A stretch of DNA of 6,943 bases, taken from Streptosporangiaceae bacterium. Its GTDB lineage: Bacteria > Actinomycetota > Actinomycetes > Streptosporangiales > Streptosporangiaceae. Below, piece by piece: positions 1 to 5,800 of this stretch; position 1 is the first letter of the stretch; every line of letters begins with the position of its first letter. The position numbers and the translations under genes are program-made. The notes below the pieces were generated by a model. It saw only the letters and a program-made list of their open reading frames with translations, was not told the origin of the DNA and searched no databases. The stretch is from contig JASHSO010000037.1 of the NCBI GenBank assembly GCA_030038715.1, forward strand, positions 1-6,943, written 5' to 3'.

Positions 1-1
1 G

Positions 2-121
2 ACCGGCAAACGTGGCACGATGCGTGCCGGCGATCAGTGTGCGACGATGATGATCGGTGCCGGGAGGGTGCCGGTCGCCTTGTCTGGCCGGCTGCCGGCC
101 GTTGTCGTGCCGGGCCCGTGA
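2..121 (+). CDS. Possible 3' end of an unidentified convergent gene (partial)
   Basis: An open frame enters from the left edge and ends in TGA at 119-121, 15 bases before the stop of the converging ABC ATPase gene. It would encode a 39-residue tail containing ATMMIGAGRVPVAL and ending VVVPGP. By my count 31 of 39 codons have G or C in the third position, which is compatible with coding in a high-GC genome but lower than in the neighbouring genes. Another plus-strand frame is also open here, so an open frame alone says little. I recognise no family. An ATG at 20-22 lies in frame, but nothing marks it as a start. It could equally be non-coding spacer; the call rests on frame, composition and the tidy convergent spacing only. 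Confidence 0.2.
   Translation, partial: TGKRGTMRAGDQCATMMIGAGRVPVALSGRLPAVVVPGP
86..100 (-). terminator. Candidate stem-loop terminator downstream of the ABC ATPase gene
   Basis: GGCCGG at 86-91 and CCGGCC at 95-100 form a perfect 6-bp stem with a 3-base loop. The stem starts about 37 bases past the stop codon of the ATPase gene in its direction of transcription. There is no T-tract after it on the minus strand. Such tail-less hairpins are common after actinobacterial genes, but G+C-rich inverted repeats also arise by chance here. A second perfect hairpin lies at 14-28 (GGCACG, loop ATG, CGTGCC). TGCCGG occurs five times between 25 and 113, so the segment is locally repetitive. Confidence 0.3.
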
Positions 122-136
122 ATGGCCGGCCGTCCG

Positions 137-1339
137 CTAACCGAGGGCCGAGCGGCCGACGGCCAGTCCACTACCGGGCTCAAAGAAGTGCAGGTTAGAC
201 GTGTCCACCGACAGGCGTGCCGCCGAGCCCGGCCTGATCTTGCTGCGCGCCGCGACGCGGGCGGTCCAGAGGGTCTTGTCCTCGGCTAGCGGCAGCGCCT
301 CGTCATCCTCGCCGGAGTCGGTCCGTGCCTGGGTGATGCTGGCGTGCTGCACGGGTGCCGCATCGATTTCGAAGATCACGTGGATTTCGCTGCCGAGCTC
401 CTCGGTCACGCTGGACCGCACACCCACCTGCGGCCACGAGGGGTCAGCCAGCTCGGCGTCCTCGAAATCCGACGGCCGGACCCCGAGGATGAGGTCCTTG
501 CCGAAGTAGCTGTCCAGCCCCGGCCTGGCGGACAGCAACGCGTCGCTCACATCGAGCCTGTGCCCGGCGAACACGACAGCGGCACCGTCGTCCCGGACAA
601 GCCTCGCGGTCGTGAAGTTCATCGCTGGCGAGCCGATGAAGCCGGCCACGAACAGGTTGACCGGGGTGTTGTACAGGGTCTGCGGGGTGTCCACCTGCTG
701 CAGCATGCCGTCGCGCAGCACGCAGACTCGCTGGCCCAGGGTCATCGCCTCGACCTGATCGTGGGTCACGTACACGGTCGTGACACCGAGCCTGTCGTGC
801 AGCTGGGACAGCGAAGCGCGCATGGACACGCGGAGCTTGGCGTCCAGGTTGGACAGTGGTTCGTCCATCAGGAATGCCTGCGGCTCCCTGACGATCGCGC
901 GCCCCATGGCGACCCGCTGCCGCTGGCCGCCCGAGAGCGCTGCAGGCTTGCGGCGCAGGTAGTCCTCCAGGCCCAGCATCCGGGCAACCTCGGTCACCCG
1001 CCGCTTGATCTCATCCTTGGGCGTCTTGCGCTGCTGCAGGCCGAAGGCAAGGTTCTGCTCGACTGTCATGTGGGGATAGAGCGCGTAGTTCTGGAACACC
1101 ATCGCGATGTCGCGGTCCTTCGGTGGCAGGTCGTTGACGACCCGGCTGCCGATCGTGATGGTCCCCGATGTGATGTCCTCGAGTCCTGCGATGGAGCGCA
1201 GCGCGGTCGACTTGCCGCAGCCGGACGGGCCAACGAGCACCATGAACTCGCCGTCGGCGATATTGAGGCTGAGCCCGTTGATGCCCCTGACGCCGCCGGG
1301 ATAGACCTTGTCGACCTGGTCGAGAACTATCTGCGCCAC
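137..1339 (-). CDS. Sugar ABC transporter ATP-binding protein (MalK/MsiK/UgpC-like)
   Basis: This 400-residue cytoplasmic ATPase would hydrolyse ATP to drive a carbohydrate importer of the CUT1 class. Visible motifs, in order: aromatic A-loop Tyr13; Walker A GPSGCGKST at 37-45; Q-loop Gln83 in VFQNYALYPHMTV; signature LSGGQ at 135-139; Walker B AFLMDEP at 155-161 with catalytic Glu160; D-loop SNLDAK at 163-168; H-loop His193 in VTHDQVEAMT. The linker FVAGFIGSPAMNF and a C-terminal TOBE-like regulatory domain (about 240-400) place it with MalK, MsiK, SugC and UgpC. The TOBE part carries an acidic stretch around 345-350. All ATPase residues are intact, so it should be active. The start is GTG at 1339, with GGAGG five bases upstream. 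No permease or binding-protein gene is adjacent in the window, which fits a shared orphan ATPase, though partners could lie to the left. The substrate cannot be read from the sequence. Confidence 0.95.
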   Translation of the reverse strand: MAQIVLDQVDKVYPGGVRGINGLSLNIADGEFMVLVGPSGCGKSTALRSIAGLEDITSGTITIGSRVVNDLPPKDRDIAMVFQNYALYPHMTVEQNLAFGLQQRKTPKDEIKRRVTEVARMLGLEDYLRRKPAALSGGQRQRVAMGRAIVREPQAFLMDEPLSNLDAKLRVSMRASLSQLHDRLGVTTVYVTHDQVEAMTLGQRVCVLRDGMLQQVDTPQTLYNTPVNLFVAGFIGSPAMNFTTARLVRDDGAAVVFAGHRLDVSDALLSARPGLDSYFGKDLILGVRPSDFEDAELADPSWPQVGVRSSVTEELGSEIHVIFEIDAAPVQHASITQARTDSGEDDEALPLAEDKTLWTARVAARSKIRPGSAARLSVDTSNLHFFEPGSGLAVGRSALG

Positions 1340-1344
1340 GAGGC

Positions 1345-1349
1345 CCTCC
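1345..1349 (-). promoter_or_regulatory. Ribosome binding site of the ABC ATPase gene
   Basis: On the minus strand GGAGG lies five bases before the GTG at 1339-1337. It is a strong Shine-Dalgarno match at normal spacing and settles the start codon. The protein then begins AQIVLDQVDKVYPGG, the usual first strand of this ATPase family. Confidence 0.8.
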
Positions 1350-1404
1350 GCTGCGTCGCTTGCGATACCGAGTTCGGCCTTGGAGCTGGCCGTCCTGGCC
1401 GGAG

Positions 1405-1409
1405 CGTAA
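1405..1409. promoter_or_regulatory. Isolated CGTAA half-site (part of the GGAGCGTAA direct repeat)
   Basis: CGTAA here is embedded in GGAGCGTAA (1401-1409), and the same nine bases recur at 1455-1463 inside the palindrome nearer the regulator gene. It is about 65 bases upstream of the ATPase start, so it could let the regulator touch the ATPase promoter. On the minus strand the same bases give TACGCT, a weak fit to a TANNNT -10 element with no convincing -35. This is inference; nine bases could repeat by chance. Confidence 0.3.
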
Positions 1410-1449
1410 CTGGCGCGGCGGGATGACGGCTACGGCCGGTGCGCGCACG

Positions 1450-1483
1450 TTACGGGAGCGTAAGGGCCGTTATCTTTTCGTAA
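1450..1483. promoter_or_regulatory. Candidate operator: two TTACG-N4-CGTAA inverted repeats
   Basis: TTACG at 1450-1454 and CGTAA at 1459-1463 form a perfect inverted repeat around a 4-base spacer. Exactly 20 bp further on, TTATC at 1470-1474 and CGTAA at 1479-1483 form an imperfect copy with the same spacer length. A 20-bp period is about two helical turns, so both copies face the same side of the DNA. Lrp/AsnC proteins bind as dimers and octamers to such phased, A/T-containing dyads and often regulate their own genes. Here the array ends about 37 bp before the Lrp-type gene. It is also one of the few A/T-bearing patches in a very G+C-rich window. Function as an operator is inferred. Confidence 0.5.
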
Positions 1484-1507
1484 TCTCGGGCGTGGGGCCT
1501 CAGGCGC

Positions 1508-1513
1508 TAACGT
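1508..1513 (+). promoter_or_regulatory. Candidate -10 element for a leaderless lrp-type transcript
   Basis: TAACGT matches the actinobacterial TANNNT -10 pattern and ends six bases before the GTG at 1520. That is the spacing expected if transcription starts on the first base of the start codon. No Shine-Dalgarno sequence precedes this GTG, which agrees with a leaderless mRNA. No good -35 hexamer is visible 17-18 bp upstream. TAATCT at 1481-1486 is an alternative -10 that overlaps the operator-like repeat. Confidence 0.45.
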
Positions 1514-1519
1514 TGCCGC

Positions 1520-1960
1520 GTGGAGGAGACCAACAGGCTGATCCTCTCGCTGCTGTCCGCCGACGGCAGGATGAGCTTCACCGAGCTTGCCCGCCGTACT
1601 GGCCTGTCGGTGTCGGCCGCGCAGCAGCGGGTCAAGCGACTCGAGCAGAGCGGTGTGATCCAGGGATACGGTGCGGTCATAAGCCCTGAGCAGGTAGGCC
1701 TGCCGTTGACCGCCTTCGTGTCGATCAAGGCGTTCGACCCGGCGGCCCCGGACGACGCGCCGCAGCGGCTCGCGCATCTCGCTGCGATCGAGGCCTGCCA
1801 CAGCGTCGCGGGCGACGAGAGCTACATCCTGAAGGTGCGGGTGGGTTCGCCGCGAGAGCTTGAGGACCTGCTGCAGGAGATTCGCGCGGCCGCTAATGTC
1901 TCCACACACACCACGATCGTGCTGAGCACTCCGTACGAGAACCGCCCGCCCCGGCTTTAG
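1520..1960 (+). CDS. Lrp/AsnC-family transcriptional regulator
   Basis: The 146-residue product has the usual length and two-part layout of the family. The N-terminal winged helix-turn-helix covers about residues 4-60, with the recognition region FTELARRTGLSVSAAQQRVK at 20-39 followed by LEQSGVIQGYGAVI. The C-terminal RAM (ligand-binding, oligomerising) domain covers about 63-139 and includes the typical HSVAGDESYILKV with Gly98-Asp99, and the end strand IVLSTPYE. The family usually senses amino acids or related small molecules; the effector cannot be told here. GTG at 1520 is chosen because the helix starts at once (EETNRLILSLL), no in-frame start lies closely upstream, and a -10-like element sits six bases before it. 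Asn5 occupies the position where Asp is usual in the LDxxDRxIL-type N-terminus. It is divergent from the ABC ATPase gene and convergent with the methyltransferase gene. Autoregulation through the upstream inverted repeats is likely but inferred. Confidence 0.93.
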   Translation: MEETNRLILSLLSADGRMSFTELARRTGLSVSAAQQRVKRLEQSGVIQGYGAVISPEQVGLPLTAFVSIKAFDPAAPDDAPQRLAHLAAIEACHSVAGDESYILKVRVGSPRELEDLLQEIRAAANVSTHTTIVLSTPYENRPPRL

Positions 1961-1970
1961 GCTGCTTGCT

Positions 1971-2009
1971 GGCGCTGGGCCACCGCCGCGGCCTGCTGCC
2001 GCTGGCGCC
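1971..2009. terminator. Weak inverted repeat between convergent genes
   Basis: The 60-bp gap between the regulator stop (1960) and the methyltransferase stop (2021) holds GGCGC at 1971-1975 and GCGCC at 2005-2009, with GGCC repeats and GCCGCGGC inside. This could fold into a G+C-rich stem usable on both strands. There is no T-tract on either side and the stem is broken, so the call depends mainly on the convergent position. Confidence 0.25.
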
Positions 2010-2020
2010 GGGCTGCACCC

Positions 2021-2797
2021 TCAGGTCGGCTTTTGTGCCTCGATCAGGAACCGCACGCTCGTGGCGACGAACAGGCCCGTGTCCTGGATCTGCTCGTGCA
2101 GTGCGCGCAGCCTGTCGGCGTACGCCTCGACGCCGAAGTCGGGCACAATCCAGATGACCTTGCGCAAGAAGTGAACGACCGCGGCGATGTCCCAGAATTC
2201 CATCCTGCCGCGGAACTCGCGCAGGTCCACGACCTCGAGCCCGGCTGCCCGCGCGGCAAGCACTGACCACTTGGGGTCTCTGGTGGGACCATCGTCTGGC
2301 GGCTGCGGGCCCATCATGAACTCGGTCAGCTCGCCGACTGAGCGCTCGCCGACGTCCTGCGAGAAGTAGGCGCCGCCTGGCTTGAGCACCCGGGCGACCT
2401 CGTCCCAGCGCACGCCTACGGGATGCCTGCTGACCACGAGGTCGAAGGTCGCATCCTGAAACGGCAGGTCGTCCAGCTCGTCGTCCATTGGGATTAGCCG
2501 TGCGCCGAGTGCGGCCAGATTGCGCCGTGCAACCTCGACGTTCGGCGGCCAGCATTCGGTCGCGACCAGCACAGGCGGGGCCGCCGGGATCGAGGCGAGC
2601 ACCTCGCCGCCGCCAGTCTGCAGGTCTAGCGCCGCAGTACCCGGATTGGCGGCGAGCGTGGCCATCCGCTCGCCGAGCAGCCTGGCGTACCCCCAGGGCG
2701 GACGTTCCTCGATCGCGCGGCCGGCGAACCACGAGAAATCCCAGCCGTCCACGGGAACCTCGCAGCCCTCGGCGACAAGCTCCTCGAAGGTAGCCAC
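2021..2797 (-). CDS. Class I SAM-dependent methyltransferase, substrate unknown
   Basis: The product of 258 residues has a Rossmann-type methyltransferase fold. A Trp-rich N-terminal segment (VDGWDFSWFAGRAIEERP, about 16-33, then WGY) precedes motif I ALDLQTGGGE at 56-65, which binds the cofactor. Glu81 in ATECWPPN is placed to hold the ribose. LPFQDATFDLVVSRH at 111-125 is the motif IV region, and VLKPGGAYFSQDVG at 137-150 follows. The last 50 residues (about 206-258) include FLRKVIWIVPDFGV. The methylated substrate is not evident; small-molecule and RNA methyltransferases share this fold. The start is GTG at 2797. The frame stays open to 3031, but the extra 78 residues are Arg-rich, look like non-coding translation and overlap the mannosidase gene. 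No clear Shine-Dalgarno precedes the GTG. It lies 68 bp after the mannosidase gene on the same strand, so co-transcription is possible. The gap holds only a short dyad (CCGGA-GG-TCCGG, 2834-2845) and no strong terminator. Confidence 0.9.
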   Translation of the reverse strand: MATFEELVAEGCEVPVDGWDFSWFAGRAIEERPPWGYARLLGERMATLAANPGTAALDLQTGGGEVLASIPAAPPVLVATECWPPNVEVARRNLAALGARLIPMDDELDDLPFQDATFDLVVSRHPVGVRWDEVARVLKPGGAYFSQDVGERSVGELTEFMMGPQPPDDGPTRDPKWSVLAARAAGLEVVDLREFRGRMEFWDIAAVVHFLRKVIWIVPDFGVEAYADRLRALHEQIQDTGLFVATSVRFLIEAQKPT

Positions 2798-2865
2798 CGG
2801 CCTAGTCTGCCGACCGCGGACACGGCGCGGCAACCGGAGGTCCGGGCGGCGGGAGTCGGACCCGG

Positions 2866-5800
2866 CTACGCGATCGTCACCCTGGTCGGCTCGCTGTAGC
2901 GGACCCGGCCGAAGTACATCAGCTTCACGATCGTCCACCACTGCTCGCCGCGCCGTGCGGTTGCGGGAACGGACACCTCGAAGCGCAACGTTGTGCTCGC
3001 GCCGGCTGCAGCGCTGAAGGCCGTGCTCCACGGGCTGACGTGCTGCCAGCTGCCGAACGGCGAGATCAGCTGGGCCTCGCCGCGTATCGCTGAGGCCGTC
3101 CGGTTCGACACAGCGACCTCGATCGTGCCCGCCTGACCTGGCGGCAGCGCGAGATCCGGTGCGGGCGTGCTGATCTCTGCCTCGGCTGCGAGCTCGGCCC
3201 AGTCCGCCTGCACGAGCCGGACCATCTCCTCCAGTGGCAGGTCGAAGCGCGGCTCGGTCTGGCCGATGGTCAGCATGGCGCTGTCCTCGATGAGCTGGCC
3301 GCTGTCATCGGTGATCTGGGCCGTGACGAAGCGTCGGCCGGAGGGGGTGCCCGGCTGCGCTCGCACCGCCAGTTCCCAGCAGGCGTGACCGAGCGCGGGC
3401 AGGTCATAGCCGTGCGGCCCGACCGGGTCCAGTTCGACTCCGGCCGGTACATCCAGCGTGACCTTCCCGGCCGCCGACGAAGCGCCACAGGCGACGGTGA
3501 GTCGCAGCAGGCCCGGCTCGCCGCTGTCGAGGGCCAGCCTGCCGGGGGACAGGTGCACGGCGACCGGCATGTTTCCGGCCGGCGCCGGTCCCTTGCCGTG
3601 CAGCCAGTAGCGGGCGAAGACCGGCTGGGCCGGCTCGGGGGGCTGCCAGCGGACTGGCCCAGGCTGTGCCAAGCCTGCCGGGTCGAGGTGAGCGGCGAGC
3701 GTCACCATGCCCGCCGGCGGCACTTCGACTCTCGCCGCGCCCGCGACCACAGGCAGCTCGGATCCGGCGCTGTCCTCGGTCAGGCTGCTCTGCGCAGCCG
3801 CCGACAGGCCGGTGAACAGCCGGACCCGTGCGTCCGCCGGGCCGGTGCCGGCGATATCTCGCAGCCGCACGGTGACGCCAGCGCTGCGGTCCGGCTGCTC
3901 GGCAGGCGCCAGCGGGTTGCCGCGCGGCTTCAGGGCGGAGAGCATCGCGCCGGGCGGGTCGACAGTCGCCAGCGACGTGCGCGCGGGCAGCGGCCCGGAG
4001 TGCAGGCTGGTGGCGACCGCGCGGAGCGGGTGGTTGTAGTCCTGTCCGGCCCAGGGTAGGCGCGCAGCCCGCCAGTCTCCTGAGCCCGCGGCGAGGGCGT
4101 ACTCGAAGGTGTGGCTCCAGTGCTGCCATGCAAAGCTGCTGCCGTCCGGGCATGCTCGCTTGGCGCCTTCGATCCACACCCCGCACGGCCAGGCGCTGCA
4201 GGCGCGCATGAGAGCGATGGACAGGACGCCATCAGGCGTGACGACGCCACTCGGGGTGCCGCGGTTGAGCAGTGCCACGGTGCGATTGGCGAGCGCGGTA
4301 GCCGGGCCACCGGCACCCGCCGCGGCAGTCGGCAGCGTCCCGTCGGGCAGCGCTGGCACCTCGATGACCGCGTCGTCGAGGTCCACGACCAGGCGGGCGA
4401 CTTCCGCGGGCATGTCCGCGGCGGTGATGATCAGGACCGGCAGGTCGCGCGCGCCGCGTACGTCGGCAGCCGGCCCGAAGGCCTCGGACCGGCTGCACGT
4501 CGCGGGCAGCCAGGTCCTGTCCTGCGTTAGGGCCGTCAGGCCGGCGCCGGCCAGCACGGCGGCGGTGAACTCGTTGACCTCCGGGCCGCCGAGGCAGATG
4601 CGGAAGTCGGGCAGGTTCGAGTCGAGCTCGAGGTACCCGTACCGGGGTCGGCCGGGAGCCGAGCACGTGGCCGTCACCCCCTGCCGGGCCAGCGCGGTCA
4701 TCAGGGCGCGCGCCTCGGTGCGCAGTGACGGCGGGGCCACGACCTCGGCGACGCCGATGGCCTGCAGTTCTCGGCCGCCGTCGGCGCCAGTCAGCGCGAC
4801 CCTGGCGGTCGAGCCGACGCCGAGCCACTCCGCCGCCGGGCTGTCGAGGGTGAAGGAGTGCTCGGCGACGTCCACGTCGATCTGGCCAGGTGGCCGGCCG
4901 ATGACCGATACCGCGGTCTGGTACACAGGCAGGCCGCCGGGCACATTCGCCGGGAAAAGGACCCGCAGCAGCTTGTCCTGGCCGATTGAGCCGTCCACGT
5001 GGGTGCGGAATTCCACCCGCTGGGCGCCGTCGAACAGCAGCGTCTCCTGGGTCACCCGCAGCTCGCCGAGTCCGAAGGTGGCCACCAGCCTGCCGCCGAC
5101 CGGGCATCGTTCGGCCCGCACCTGCGCGGCCGACTGCGCGCTGCCGGCCCCTGCCCCGGCCGGGCTGAGCAGCCACGGGCCCTCGCCGAAGCGCGGGTGC
5201 GTCGGATGCTCGGGCTGCAGCAGCATTTCGTTGCCGCCGCCGGTTAGCAACTCGGTGCCCGAGTGCTTGTTCAGGACGCGCGCGAGCGTGCCGCCGCGGT
5301 CGGGGGCGGCCTCCACCAGGAGGTGCTCGTTCTGCACGACCGGCCCGGATTCGCCGGGCGCCAGCTGCCAGCCGCAGCCGCCGGGCGGCTCGGCCGGGGC
5401 CGGCACGGCCAGGAAGCTGCGGAAGCCGACGCCTGGCACGTCTGATGCCCGGAAGGTGACGGTAACGCTAGCCAGGCCGCCGCGCGCGGCCCGGCTGACG
5501 CCCTCGGCCAGGAACGGCACCGCTGACCCGGCGTCGTCGCGCAGGTCCAGCCAGGCCGGCCAGCCGGAGGGCAGTTCGAGCCGGACTGTGGTCAGGCCCG
5601 ACCGCGGCACGGACAGCGAATTCACGACCACGACCGCGACTGCTTCGTCGTCTCCGGCTGCGGGTGCCAGGCCCGCGGTGTCGGCCAGGCCCGCCAGGTG
5701 CGCGATCGCCGCGACACGGGCGGCTTCGCCCCGTTCCCATGCCTCGCGCCAGCCGCCCAGCAGGTCCAGGTAGACCTGGTCGCCTTCGGTGCCGGTAATG

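Noticed and set aside
344..1426. A 360-codon open frame on the plus strand over the ABC ATPase gene
   Set aside because: The minus strand carries every ABC ATPase motif in order. The plus-strand product is His/Arg/Val-rich low-complexity sequence with no family features.
1430..1909. A 159-codon minus-strand frame over the Lrp-type gene
   Set aside because: It is antisense to an intact regulator with HTH and RAM domains, its product is Arg/Leu-rich without domains, and it would run across the operator-like repeats.
1893..2732. A 279-codon minus-strand frame overlapping the methyltransferase
   Set aside because: It is a shifted frame over a gene with intact SAM-binding motifs. Its product is Arg/Gly/Ala-rich, typical of frame-shadow translation.
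2798..3031. N-terminal extension of the methyltransferase to a start at 3031
   Set aside because: The extra 78 residues are Arg-rich and domain-free, and overlap the 3' end of the mannosidase gene by about 165 bases. The conserved protein begins at the GTG at 2797.
4109..5773. A 554-codon open frame on the plus strand inside the mannosidase gene
   Set aside because: It lies antisense to a gene with clear GH38 motifs. Its product is Ser/Pro/Arg/Thr-rich with no recognisable domain, as expected from the opposite strand of G+C-rich coding DNA.
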